Made by a program: the position numbers and the translations under genes. The notes under the pieces were generated by a model that did no database searches, was not told the DNA's origin, and was given only the letters and a program-made list of their open reading frames with translations. This document shows, piece after piece, positions 1 through 8,428 of a stretch of 64,000 nucleotides of DNA. Origin of the DNA: Spirochaetaceae bacterium (GTDB lineage: Bacteria > Spirochaetota > Spirochaetia > SZUA-6 > Bin103); contig JAPPKD010000172.1 in the NCBI GenBank assembly GCA_028820215.1, forward strand, positions 1-64,000. The letters are read 5' to 3'. Position 1 is the stretch's first letter. The number at the start of each line of letters is the position of its first letter.

Positions 1-638
1 TGTTCTGGGTGACACTGGCCCGGCTCTGCACCCGCGCACCGATCCGTCCGGTCCGCGTGACGTCGCCCGATCCCCCGGAGGACGCCGACGCCTACCGCGA
101 CTACCTCGGAGTGGCGGTGACGAAGGGTCCCGCCTGGACGGTTGCCTTCTCGGCGCAGGACGCGACCCGTCCCTTCCTGACCGCGAATGATCGAATGTGG
201 GAATTCTTCGAACCCGAGCTGCGCCGGAGGTTGTCCGAAACGGCGGCCGGGACGTCGCACGAAGAGCGGGTCCGGGCATCGCTGCTGGAGCTGCTCCCCG
301 CGGGCGCCGGGTCGATGGGGGCGGTTGCCCGTGACCTGGCGATGAGCACCCGGACGCTGCAGCGGCGACTCAGCGCTGAAGGAACCACGTTTCGGCGGAT
401 CCTGAACGCCACCCGGAGGTCGTTGGCGCTCCACTACGTCTCCGAGTCGGCCCTGTCGGCCGGGGAGATCTCTTTCCTCCTCGGCTACGAAGACACCCGC
501 TCCTTCTACCGCGCCTTCCACGCCTGGACCGATCAGACCCCCCAACTCGCGCGCCGCGGCCGGCTGACCGCAGCCGCGATCATCGGGGCAGAGACTACCG
601 TCCCGCCACCGCATCGAGGAACTCGACCTCACGGCTAG
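1..638 (+). CDS. AraC-family transcriptional regulator, C-terminal part (5' end outside window)
   Basis: DNA-binding transcriptional regulator of the AraC family. The reading frame is open from the window edge (codons in frame from base 3), so the real start lies upstream. The visible part has the end of an N-terminal effector/dimerisation domain of the type seen in OruR/ArgR-like AraC proteins, then a two-helix-turn-helix domain. The first HTH recognition segment reads MSTRTLQRRLSAEG and the second contains the family signature GYEDTRSFYRAFHAWTDQTP. The C-terminal tail after the HTH is short and low-complexity. Its target genes cannot be told from the sequence; the kinase/regulator pair starts only 14 bases downstream but is probably a separate unit. 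Confidence is high for the family and low for the ligand. Confidence 0.88.
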   Translation, partial: FWVTLARLCTRAPIRPVRVTSPDPPEDADAYRDYLGVAVTKGPAWTVAFSAQDATRPFLTANDRMWEFFEPELRRRLSETAAGTSHEERVRASLLELLPAGAGSMGAVARDLAMSTRTLQRRLSAEGTTFRRILNATRRSLALHYVSESALSAGEISFLLGYEDTRSFYRAFHAWTDQTPQLARRGRLTAAAIIGAETTVPPPHRGTRPHG

Positions 639-652
639 TCACCGACCTTTGC

Positions 653-2041
653 GTGAGCACCACCGTCGGGGATCCTGTACGCCTTCCGGCAGGCGCGACA
701 CGGAGCCGGCGATTCAGGCGCATCCGAACCGATTCTGCTATAACGCATGTCCGGATGACGGGGTTCCCCGCTCGGTGGCTCCAGCCCGGCTGGCAACTCC
801 TGAGCGAGTCCGTGACCGGGAGGCGGCTCTCCCTCGTCTTGCTGCTCACCACGCTCGCGGCACACGCCGTGTGCGTCTCCTGGGTCGCCGCGGGCGGTGT
901 GGCCGAGGCCGCACGCCTCCAGCTTTACCTGCCGCTCGCCGCGTCGGCGGCGCTGGCGGTGACCATGTTCGCGATGCGCCGCGCCGTTCGGGTGCGGGCC
1001 GTCAGCGTCGCGCGGGCCTCCGCGGTGCTGATCGCGATCGCGCTGCTGGACGGGCCTCCGGTCTTCGTGCCGGCGCTGCTGGTGGCTCCGCTCCTGATCG
1101 AGCCGGTGCTCTACGACGACGACCGTGTCGGCATGGCGCTGGCCGGCGCGTTCTTCGCCGCGTCCCTGGCCGTCCTGGCGGCGCGGGCGCCGGCCGGGCC
1201 GCCGGCACCCGTCCAGTACCTGGCGACGTTCGCGCTGGTCACCGGGTTGCCCGCCGGGCTCGGCTGGGTCGCGGCGTTCCATCGCGAGCGCGTGGTCGAG
1301 CTCACCGCGCGCGTGCGCAGCCTGGACTCCACCATCGGCCGCCTGGCCCACGCGAACCGGGAGTTCCAGGCGTACGCCGGGACCGTCAAGTCGGAGAGCG
1401 CCGCCGAGGAGCGCAGCCGCATCACCCGCGAGCTGCACGACACCGTCGGCTACGCGCTGACCAACGTCATCGTCATGATGGACGCGGCCAAGGCGCGCGC
1501 ACGCGAGGAGCCGGAATCGCTCGACTCCCTGCTGGACGACGTCCGCGCGCAGAGCGAGCTGGCGCTCAACGACACGCGGCAGATCCTGCACCTGCTGCGC
1601 TCAGTCGAGCAGTTCGAGCGCAAGGGGATCGACGCCATCTTCCAGCTCACGCGCGCGTTCGAGGAGGCGATGGGCCTGTCGGTCGAGCTGCACGTGGGCA
1701 ACCTGCCGCCCACGCTCGGGCCGCGCATCGACTCGGTGCTGTTCCGCCTGGTGCAGGAGGGCCTGACCAACGCGTTCCGGCACGGGAATGCCACCCGCGT
1801 GCGCATTACCATGTGGCAGGCGGACGCGGAGATCCGCGTCGCCCTGTGGGACAACGGCAGCGGGCTGCCACAGGACGGCGCCGTCCAGGACGGCATCGGC
1901 ATGTCCGGTATGCGGGAGCGGTTCGCGGAGCTCGGCGGCACGATCACGGCGCGGAACGTCGCCGACGGGTTCCAGCTCGCGGGCACCATTCCGTACGCGA
2001 TGGGAGACATCATTGGACCGGATCAAGGTTCTGATCGCTGA
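653..2041 (+). CDS. NarL/DegS-type membrane sensor histidine kinase
   Basis: Sensor kinase of a two-component system. Hydrophobic segments between residues 60 and 210 give about six membrane spans with no large periplasmic domain, followed by a short coiled segment (210-250). A HisKA_3 dimerisation domain carries the phosphoacceptor motif RITRELHDT (His262). A HATPase domain follows, with N-box EGLTNAFRHG near 370-378 and G-boxes DNGSG and GIGMSGM near 400-420. The GTG at 653 gives the longest frame; ATG 755 (residue 35) is an alternative and has a TATAAC box at 739-744 just upstream. The gene overlaps the response-regulator gene by 29 bases, so the two are translationally coupled. It lies directly upstream of a sugar ABC importer, which it may control; this is inference from position only. 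Confidence 0.93.
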   Translation: MSTTVGDPVRLPAGATRSRRFRRIRTDSAITHVRMTGFPARWLQPGWQLLSESVTGRRLSLVLLLTTLAAHAVCVSWVAAGGVAEAARLQLYLPLAASAALAVTMFAMRRAVRVRAVSVARASAVLIAIALLDGPPVFVPALLVAPLLIEPVLYDDDRVGMALAGAFFAASLAVLAARAPAGPPAPVQYLATFALVTGLPAGLGWVAAFHRERVVELTARVRSLDSTIGRLAHANREFQAYAGTVKSESAAEERSRITRELHDTVGYALTNVIVMMDAAKARAREEPESLDSLLDDVRAQSELALNDTRQILHLLRSVEQFERKGIDAIFQLTRAFEEAMGLSVELHVGNLPPTLGPRIDSVLFRLVQEGLTNAFRHGNATRVRITMWQADAEIRVALWDNGSGLPQDGAVQDGIGMSGMRERFAELGGTITARNVADGFQLAGTIPYAMGDIIGPDQGSDR

Positions 2042-2705
2042 CGACCAGCGGCTGTTCGCCCACGGCATCGACATCATCCTCCGCACCTACGGGAAGGACG
2101 AGATCACGGTCGCGGGGATCGCCGAGAACGGCAGCCAGGCCGTTCGCATGGCAGAGCGCCTGCGCCCGGACGTCATCCTGATGGACGTCCGCATGCCGGT
2201 GATGGACGGCACGGAGGCCACGCGGACCATTCACCGGCAGCACCCCGACATCAAGATCCTGGTCCTCACCACCTTCGACGATGACGACTACGTGTTCAGC
2301 GCCCTGGACGCCGGCGCCATCGGCTACGTCCTCAAGAACGTCAAGCCCGACCAGCTCGTGACCGCCATCCGCGCCGTGCACGCCGGCGACTACTTCGTGT
2401 CCCCGGCGGTCGGCTACAAGCTCGTGCAGCGAGCGCGGGAAGGCGTGCAGATGGGCCGGCGCGACGCCGCCCGGTACCAGGGGGAGCTCAACTTCATCCA
2501 GTCGAAGTTCGAGCGCCTGACCCGGCGTGAGGCCGAGATCCTGCACCTGCTGCTGCGCGACTTCGACAACCGGGAGATCGCCGAACGCCTGTTCATCGCC
2601 GAGCAGACCGTCCGCAACCACGTCAGCGTCATCTACACCAAGCTCGGCGTCGGCGACCGCACACACGCCAAGCGGGCTGCCAAGGACGTCCTGCGCACAC
2701 CCTGA
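2013..2705 (+). CDS. NarL/FixJ-family response regulator
   Basis: Partner of the preceding kinase. The receiver domain (residues 1-125) starts DRIKVLIADD with the acidic pair at 10-11 and phosphoacceptor Asp58 in VILMDVRMPVMDG. The C-terminal LuxR-type HTH (about 165-228) contains LTRREAEILHLLL and NREIAERLFIAEQTVRNHV. The frame is open far upstream, but homology begins only at the TTG at 2013, which is preceded by GGGAG (2002-2006) at a spacing of six. I therefore chose that TTG. The start lies inside the end of the kinase gene, a typical coupled arrangement. It probably binds a promoter nearby; the paired CCGGTACCA repeats at 2714-2750 are an obvious candidate target but unproven. Confidence 0.93.
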   Translation: MDRIKVLIADDQRLFAHGIDIILRTYGKDEITVAGIAENGSQAVRMAERLRPDVILMDVRMPVMDGTEATRTIHRQHPDIKILVLTTFDDDDYVFSALDAGAIGYVLKNVKPDQLVTAIRAVHAGDYFVSPAVGYKLVQRAREGVQMGRRDAARYQGELNFIQSKFERLTRREAEILHLLLRDFDNREIAERLFIAEQTVRNHVSVIYTKLGVGDRTHAKRAAKDVLRTP

Positions 2706-2713
2706 TCGGTACT

Positions 2714-2749
2714 CCGGTACCAGTCCGGCGACGACGTGACACCGGTACC
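2714..2749 (+). promoter_or_regulatory. Paired CCGGTACC palindromes upstream of sugar importer
   Basis: The 8-base palindrome CCGGTACC occurs at 2714-2721 and again at 2742-2749. Both are followed by A, so CCGGTACCA is a direct repeat with start-to-start distance 28 bases. It sits in the only gap between the response-regulator gene and the first permease gene. A related half (CGGTAC) lies at 2706-2711. This is a plausible operator for the adjacent response regulator. It could be chance in GC-rich DNA. Confidence 0.35.
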
Positions 2750-3808
2750 ATGGTCCTCGCGGACGGACCCGGCCATGATTCCTGTTCGGTGGCGGTCATG
2801 CTCACGACCAAGAAGGATGGAGCCTCATCCGTCCATGCCCGCGTAGCGCCGGCGGTCGCGACCGTCCGCCTCGGCGCGCGGCTGGAGCGCTACAAGTACT
2901 TCTACATCCTGCTGCTGCCGGCGGTCCTGTTCTACTTCGTCTTCAACTACGTCCCCATGTACGGGATCGTGCTGGCCTTCAAGCACTACCGGTTCAACAC
3001 GCCCAGCGCGCTTGGCGACCTGCCGCTGTTCAGCTACATCGGCCAGTTCATGAACATGAAGTGGGTCGGGCTGCAGTGGTTCGAGATGCTGTGGGGACGG
3101 CCCGACTTCTGGCGGGCCTTCAGGAACACGCTCCTGATCAGCTTCTACCGCATCCTGTTCGGCTTCCCCGCGCCGATCATCCTGGCGCTGCTGATGAACG
3201 AGGTGCAGCGCAACGGACTCAAGCGCGTGTATCAGACCGTCTACACGTTTCCGCACTTTCTCTCCTGGGTCCTGGTCGCAGGCGTCCTGTTCGGGATCCT
3301 CAGCACCAACGGCGCCCTCAACCAGTTCGTCGTCATGCTGGGGGGCTCGAAGACCCAGTTTCTGACCGACACGTCCCTGTTCCGGGGCCTGCTGGTAGGC
3401 ACTGAGATCTGGAAGAGCGTCGGCTGGGGGTCGATCATCTTCCTGGCGGCGATCGCCGGCGTCGATCCCCAGCTCTACGAGGCGGCGACCATCGACGGGG
3501 CCGGCCGCTGGAAGAGCATGCTGCACATCACCTGGCCGGGCATCACGACGACGGCCGTCATCCTGCTCATCCTGCAGGTCGGCAACATCCTCAATGCGGG
3601 ATTCGATCAGATCCTCAACATGATGAACCCGGCCGTCTACGAGGTCGCCGACATCATCGACACCTACGTGTTCAGAATGTCGTTCTGGGACCCCAAGAAC
3701 TTCGGCTTCACGACCGCCGTGGGCCTGTTCAAGTCGGTCATCAACTTCGTGCTGCTGCTCGCCGCCAACTGGGGGGCCAGGCTGCTCGGCCAGCAGGGAC
3801 TGTTCTAG
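2750..3808 (+). CDS. Sugar ABC transporter permease, LplB type
   Basis: Inner-membrane permease of a CUT1-type carbohydrate importer, LplB branch. Six membrane spans follow a charged N-terminal tail. The family opening YKYFYILLLPAVLFYFVFNY and the EAA loop YEAATIDGAGRWKSMLHITWPG, which contacts the ATPase, are both present. The first ATG (2750) has no visible SD; an in-frame ATG at 2798 (residue 17) is an alternative start. It is the first gene of a permease-permease-binding-protein operon. No ATPase gene is in the cluster, so a shared MsmX-like ATPase encoded elsewhere is expected. Confidence 0.92.
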   Translation: MVLADGPGHDSCSVAVMLTTKKDGASSVHARVAPAVATVRLGARLERYKYFYILLLPAVLFYFVFNYVPMYGIVLAFKHYRFNTPSALGDLPLFSYIGQFMNMKWVGLQWFEMLWGRPDFWRAFRNTLLISFYRILFGFPAPIILALLMNEVQRNGLKRVYQTVYTFPHFLSWVLVAGVLFGILSTNGALNQFVVMLGGSKTQFLTDTSLFRGLLVGTEIWKSVGWGSIIFLAAIAGVDPQLYEAATIDGAGRWKSMLHITWPGITTTAVILLILQVGNILNAGFDQILNMMNPAVYEVADIIDTYVFRMSFWDPKNFGFTTAVGLFKSVINFVLLLAANWGARLLGQQGLF

Positions 3809-3821
3809 GGAGCCCGCATAC

Positions 3822-4772
3822 GTGTCCGACCGATTGCTCGACGCCGATCGCCAACCCCTTGCCGGCTCGTTCCGGGAGCGAAGAAGGGAATACGCACGCA
3901 CGCGGAGCCTCGGCGACAAGCTGGCCGACGCCGTCATCCACGGCGTGCTGCTGCTGATCCTGGTGCTCACGGTCGTCCCCTTCTACTACATGCTGGTGGT
4001 CTCGTTCGCGCGCTACCAGGACGTGGCCGGCGGCGCCTTCTACCTCATTCCCAGGCATATCGACCTGGCGTCCTACGCGCTGATCTTCGAGGACGACACG
4101 ATACCGCGGGCGTTCCTGGTCAGCACCGTGGTCACCATCGTCGGTACGGCGGTGAGCATGCTGGTGACCACCTCGGCCGCCTACGCGCTGTCCAAGAAGG
4201 GTCTGCCGGGCCGCAACGCGATCTTTACCTACATCATCATCACCATGTTCTTCTCGGGCGGGCTCATCCCCCTCTACCTGGTGATGCAGGACCTCGGCTT
4301 CGTCGACAGCTACTTGGTGATGATCCTCCCGCTGGCGGTCAACACGTTCTTTCTCATTCTCATGAAGAACTATTTCCTGACCATCCCGGAGTCCCTGGAG
4401 GAGTCGGCGAAGATCGACGGCGCCAACGACATCCTCATCATGTTCCGGATCGTGATCCCGATCGCCGCCCCGATCATGGCGACGATATCGCTCTTCTACG
4501 CGGTCACGTTCTGGAACGACTGGTGGTTTCCCATGCTGTTCCTGCAGGATCCCGACAAGTACCCGCTGCAGCTCCTGCTGCGCAAGATCGTCATCGAGCA
4601 GGAAATGGCGAACCGGCTCGACCGGGAGTCGATGATGTTTGGCAGGATGTATTACCGGCTGTCCGTGCAGATGGCCACGGTCGCGATCGCGACCCTGCCT
4701 ATCCTCCTCGTGTATCCCTTTGTGCAGAAATACTTTGCCCGGGGCATCATGATCGGTGCGATCAAGGCATGA
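3822..4772 (+). CDS. Sugar ABC transporter permease, YtcP/LplC type
   Basis: Second permease of the importer, pairing with the LplB-type subunit. Six membrane spans are visible, with the EAA loop ESAKIDGANDILIMFRIVIP and the family C-terminus QKYFARGIMIGAIKA. The GTG start at 3822 has AGGGAG about nine bases upstream, overlapping the region of the previous stop. The 13-base gap to the upstream permease gene and the 55-base gap to the binding-protein gene fit one operon. Confidence 0.93.
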   Translation: MSDRLLDADRQPLAGSFRERRREYARTRSLGDKLADAVIHGVLLLILVLTVVPFYYMLVVSFARYQDVAGGAFYLIPRHIDLASYALIFEDDTIPRAFLVSTVVTIVGTAVSMLVTTSAAYALSKKGLPGRNAIFTYIIITMFFSGGLIPLYLVMQDLGFVDSYLVMILPLAVNTFFLILMKNYFLTIPESLEESAKIDGANDILIMFRIVIPIAAPIMATISLFYAVTFWNDWWFPMLFLQDPDKYPLQLLLRKIVIEQEMANRLDRESMMFGRMYYRLSVQMATVAIATLPILLVYPFVQKYFARGIMIGAIKA

Positions 4773-4827
4773 ATTCGGACCTTATTCGGGCGCATGCCCG
4801 AAAGAAAACATAAGGCAGGAGGCTACG

Positions 4828-6420
4828 ATGAGAAGACTCATCAAGGTGCTGGCGATCGTAATCGTCCAGCTTGCGCTCGTCACGACACTCGGCCTCGCGG
4901 ACCGGATCGAGGTGACCCTGGGGAGCATCAACATAGGTGCGGCGTTCCCGGAAGGAGCCGAGGATCCGATGCGCGACTGGATCGAGGAGCGGTTCGACAT
5001 AACCCTCACTCCGAAGGACTACAACTGGGGTGACATGGAGACGAAGATCAACACCTGGGCGGCTTCGTCGACCCTTCCCGACGTGTTCTTCATGGCCCAC
5101 ATCGGCACCGGCCGGTACTTCCAGTGGATCGAGGACGGCGTCGTCCGCGCGCTGCCGGAGGACCTTTCGGCCTGGCCGGACCTCGAGTGGACGATCAACA
5201 ACACCGGCGTGCGGGAGTATGACGTCGACGGCCGCACCTACGCGCTGCCGCGCGGCGGCGCGAAAGTCCTGCCTTCCAGCCACCCGGAGCTCGCTACGTC
5301 CAACCTGTCCTGGGGCGGCCGCACCCTGTTCGTGCGCAAGGACTGGATGGAGAAGCTCGGCATCGACGATCCGCAGACCGCCGAGGAGTTCATCGAGATG
5401 TGCGTGCGGTTCGCCACCGAAGATCCGGACGGCAACGGCGAGGACGACACGATGGGCTTCAGCCTGCGGGCGCTCTGGCCTTTCTACAGCCAGACGTTCG
5501 GCTACGGCTACACCGACGGGAGCTGGGTCAAAGTCGGCGACGAGTACCACCTGGGCACCACGACCCGGGCGGCGTTCGAGCTGTTCAGCTTCCTGCGCGA
5601 GCTCTACCAGCGCGGCGGCCTGGATCCCGACTTCATTCTGAACACCGGGGGCTGGGACTCGGCCGATCTGTTCGCCACCGACAAGGCTGGCCTGACCAAC
5701 TTCCAGTCCGTGCCCGTGCACTACAACGGGTTCATGGAGCGCTGGAAGCAGTTCAATACGGACCGGGACTTCTTCGATCACGTGAAGGTGCTGCGCCCCT
5801 TCCTGGTCGACGGCTACGACGTCCACGCCATCGGCCGCGCCGGGGAGACCGGCTTCTGGTCGGAGAGCTTCATCGCCGGCACCGTCGACGACGAGAAGCT
5901 GAGCCGCATCCTGGACCTCTACGACTGGCTGTACAGCACGGAAGGCACCATGACGGTGATGTTCGGTCACGAGGGGCAGGACTACCGCATGGACGGCGCC
6001 GAAATCGTGCCTCTGAAGACCGACGCGGATGGCAACCTGCTGGTCGCGAGCGATCTCTACCCGATCATGAGCGCTGCCGGCGGCTTCTCCTACCTGGCCA
6101 ACTGGCCCGAGGACAACGTGCAGTACGTCAACCCGAAGATTCCCGCGAAGGTCCGGGACGCCGCCATCGCCGAGATCGAGTGGTTCCACTCGGTCGGCGG
6201 CAAGGACACGCCGGCGATTCCCGCCGTGCAGGCGATCGACGTGCCCGAGAAGCAGAACCTGACCATCGACGCGGGCGCCTCCTGGGCCCGGTTCATCATC
6301 GATGACTCCGGCAAGTCCAACGAGGAGCTGTACCAGGAGATGATCGACGAGTGGAACGCCAACGGCTACGCGGACGCCGTGGCGGCGATCACGGCCAAGG
6401 CGAAGGAGATGGGCCTGTAG
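4828..6420 (+). CDS. Extracellular sugar-binding protein of ABC importer (LplA-like)
   Basis: Periplasmic solute-binding protein (530 aa) delivering substrate to the two permeases upstream. The frame is open from 4756, but ATG 4828 has a perfect AGGAGG (4817-4822) five bases upstream and yields a Sec signal peptide (MRRLIKVLAIVIVQ... cut near LGLAD); it was therefore chosen. There is no lipobox cysteine, so it is a soluble periplasmic protein, which implies a diderm cell. Size and the motifs TLPDVFFMAHIG and YALPRGG match the LplA branch of family 1 binding proteins found in spirochaetes and Paenibacillus. The ligand (probably an oligosaccharide) cannot be assigned. Confidence 0.9.
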   Translation: MRRLIKVLAIVIVQLALVTTLGLADRIEVTLGSINIGAAFPEGAEDPMRDWIEERFDITLTPKDYNWGDMETKINTWAASSTLPDVFFMAHIGTGRYFQWIEDGVVRALPEDLSAWPDLEWTINNTGVREYDVDGRTYALPRGGAKVLPSSHPELATSNLSWGGRTLFVRKDWMEKLGIDDPQTAEEFIEMCVRFATEDPDGNGEDDTMGFSLRALWPFYSQTFGYGYTDGSWVKVGDEYHLGTTTRAAFELFSFLRELYQRGGLDPDFILNTGGWDSADLFATDKAGLTNFQSVPVHYNGFMERWKQFNTDRDFFDHVKVLRPFLVDGYDVHAIGRAGETGFWSESFIAGTVDDEKLSRILDLYDWLYSTEGTMTVMFGHEGQDYRMDGAEIVPLKTDADGNLLVASDLYPIMSAAGGFSYLANWPEDNVQYVNPKIPAKVRDAAIAEIEWFHSVGGKDTPAIPAVQAIDVPEKQNLTIDAGASWARFIIDDSGKSNEELYQEMIDEWNANGYADAVAAITAKAKEMGL

Positions 6421-6445
6421 GTCCACGCCAGCCCTTTGCGGTTGC

Positions 6446-6500
6446 GGCCGCACCATCACACCGTCCTGGCACGAAGGTGGTGGTGCGGCCTCTTTGTTTC
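6446..6500 (+). terminator. Rho-independent terminator after the sugar importer operon
   Basis: A 10-base perfect inverted repeat (6446-6455 GGCCGCACCA with 6481-6490 TGGTGCGGCC) is followed at once by TCTTTGTTT. It closes the operon 26 bases after the binding-protein stop. Confidence 0.75.
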
Positions 6501-6513
6501 CGATGCCATCGGG

Positions 6514-6519
6514 TAGAAT
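6514..6519 (+). promoter_or_regulatory. TAGAAT -10 box, leaderless-type spacing
   Basis: TAGAAT lies seven bases before the ATG of the isomerase gene and just after the upstream terminator. No Shine-Dalgarno sequence is visible between it and the start. The spacing places the transcription start at or next to the A of the start codon. Confidence 0.55.
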
Positions 6520-6526
6520 CCCCCGC

Positions 6527-7450
6527 ATGTCCTTCAAGTACAGCCTGCAGTGCGACACCCTGGAGTGGGTCGGATACCACGTGCTCAAGGAGCCCGACGT
6601 GGTGCTCCGAGCGGCCAGGGAGGCCGGCTACGACGGCGTCGACCTGCCCGGCAACCCGCAAGCAGTAGATGCCGGCGAGTGGCGCAAGCGGGTCGAGGAC
6701 TACGGCCTTGCCGTCCCGGAGGTGCTCGCCGCCTGGGGCTACTACCACGCCGGGGAGGAGCGCAACCTGGCCAGCACCGATCCCGCCAGGCGCGCCAGCG
6801 CCGTGCAGTACGCCAAGGACGTCGTCGACTTGGCGGCGGGCCTGGGAGCCAGCTACACGGAGCTGTGCGCCGCGCAGCCGGCGGTCCCGCAGCTCCCGTT
6901 CCCGGTTGAGCCGGTGGCGGCGCTGCGCGACAACTTCCGCCAGTCGATCCGGGAGATCTGCGCGCACGCGGCGCCGCGCGGCATCACCATCCTGCTGGAG
7001 CCGCTGAACACCTACGAGGGGCTCCCGGAGGTGCTGACCACCCTGTACGAGGCGGTCAACTACGTCGACGAGCTGGGACTGGACAACCTCGGCGTGCAGC
7101 CGGACGTGTACCACATGAACGTCGAGGAGGGCTCGATCCCGGACGCGCTGCGCTACGCCGGCAAGCGCATCAGGCACTTCCACCTCAACGAGACCAACCA
7201 CTGTCAGCACGGCACCGGCCACGGCGACTACCAGGAGATCTTCAGGATCCTCAAGGGGATCGGCTACGACGGCTACCTGTGCACGTATATGCCCAAGACC
7301 ACGCAGGCGATCCTGCAGGGCGGTGCGGACAACCCGGACCGGCCCGATCTGGCCGAGGTTCTGGACGGCCTGCTCGGCTTCCTGAAGGAGACCGAGCGCA
7401 CCGTCGACCAGTCGCGCGGGTTCTACGAGGCCGAAGGCTTCCGGAGCTGA
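6527..7450 (+). CDS. Sugar phosphate isomerase/epimerase-like TIM-barrel protein
   Basis: Member of the AP-endonuclease-2/xylose-isomerase-like TIM-barrel family (307 aa), which includes ketose 3-epimerases, hydroxypyruvate isomerase and inosose dehydratase. Candidate metal ligands sit at strand ends: Glu in LLEPLNTYEG, Asp in GVQPDVYHMN and His in IRHFHLNETN, followed by GTGHGDYQEIF. ATG 6527 was chosen because homology begins there (MSFKYSLQCDT) and the -10 box lies directly upstream. The PhyH gene follows after seven bases, so the two are probably co-transcribed. The exact sugar cannot be told. Confidence 0.85.
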   Translation: MSFKYSLQCDTLEWVGYHVLKEPDVVLRAAREAGYDGVDLPGNPQAVDAGEWRKRVEDYGLAVPEVLAAWGYYHAGEERNLASTDPARRASAVQYAKDVVDLAAGLGASYTELCAAQPAVPQLPFPVEPVAALRDNFRQSIREICAHAAPRGITILLEPLNTYEGLPEVLTTLYEAVNYVDELGLDNLGVQPDVYHMNVEEGSIPDALRYAGKRIRHFHLNETNHCQHGTGHGDYQEIFRILKGIGYDGYLCTYMPKTTQAILQGGADNPDRPDLAEVLDGLLGFLKETERTVDQSRGFYEAEGFRS

Positions 7451-7457
7451 CCGACCG

Positions 7458-8291
7458 ATGAGCCTCGACGCCCGGCTCGCGGAGCTGGCCGAGCGGGGCT
7501 ACACGATCGTGCCCGGAGCGCTGTCGGCGGCGGAGACCGCCGCCACGCGCCGCGCCGTGCGCGAGCTGCTCGACGCCGAGGAGCCGGTGGCACGCTCCAC
7601 CGGCACGCAGACCGACAACCTGCGCAACGCACACGCCATCGTCGGCAAGCACCCGCACTTCTACGAGTTCTACCTCAACCCGCCCGTGATGGACATCGTG
7701 CGCGCCGTGCTCGGCGACGGCGCGCTGCTGTACGACGGCAACATCCGCGTTCCCATGCCGACCGGCCAACGGGACGCGGCCAAGGGCTTCCAGGTGCACG
7801 TCGACCGCGAGGACTACACGGTGCTGCCGTTCGCCGCCGGCACGCACTATCCGATGGCGATCAATGTGGTCTGGTGCCTGGTTGACTTCGACCACCGCAA
7901 CGGAGGGACGCTGCTCTGGCCCGGATCGCACCGGTCCTGCGCGGTGCCGGACCCGGACCTGGAACCGGACGGGGCCGTGCAGGTCGAGGCGCGCGCCGGG
8001 TCCGCGATCGTCTGGGACGCCGCGCTCTGGCACCAGGGCGGCATCAACCGCGGCGACGAGCCGCGCTGGACGGTGATCGGCTACTACCTGCGCCCGTGGC
8101 TGCGCGGCAAGACCGACAGCATCCGCATGCTGCCGCCCGCGGCGGTCGAGCGCATGTCCGACGCCGCCAGGCGGCTGGTCGGCGTCACCTCGGCCGCGCC
8201 CGATTATTCCGAGGTCAAGGCGCTCGACGACCGGCAGCTCGCCGAGCTGACCCTGGAGCAGCGCACGGTCCTGGGATTCCCGGTGTACTGA
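7458..8291 (+). CDS. Phytanoyl-CoA dioxygenase family protein (PhyH 1)
   Basis: Fe(II)/2-oxoglutarate-dependent oxygenase of the PhyH family (277 aa). The N-terminal signature (GYTIVPGALSAAE) precedes a double-stranded beta-helix core. Iron ligands are visible as His114 and Asp116 (FQVHVDRED) and a distal His192 (ALWHQGG); Arg203 is placed to bind 2-oxoglutarate. PhyH proteins hydroxylate very diverse small molecules, so the substrate is open. It follows the isomerase gene by seven bases, which suggests a shared pathway. Four further paralogues lie in this window. Confidence 0.88.
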   Translation: MSLDARLAELAERGYTIVPGALSAAETAATRRAVRELLDAEEPVARSTGTQTDNLRNAHAIVGKHPHFYEFYLNPPVMDIVRAVLGDGALLYDGNIRVPMPTGQRDAAKGFQVHVDREDYTVLPFAAGTHYPMAINVVWCLVDFDHRNGGTLLWPGSHRSCAVPDPDLEPDGAVQVEARAGSAIVWDAALWHQGGINRGDEPRWTVIGYYLRPWLRGKTDSIRMLPPAAVERMSDAARRLVGVTSAAPDYSEVKALDDRQLAELTLEQRTVLGFPVY

Positions 8292-8428
8292 AGCCCCCGC
8301 GGCCCTTCGTTGACGCCATTGCGCGGGCGTGCAAGGGTCTGAGCTTCAACTGCGCTTGCAGGCACAACACGAGAGCAGGCGGCGGACCGGCGGTCACTTC
8401 GCCCTCTCGAACGGGGTGGAGGAATCCC

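Noticed and set aside
4762..6588. Long open frame of about 600 codons antisense to the binding-protein gene
   Set aside because: It is the complement of a clear coding gene in GC-rich DNA and is rich in Val, Arg, Gly and Asp with no domain pattern. Similar antisense frames at 8204-10378, 12896-14635, 47790-49418 and 50313-52034 were rejected for the same reason.
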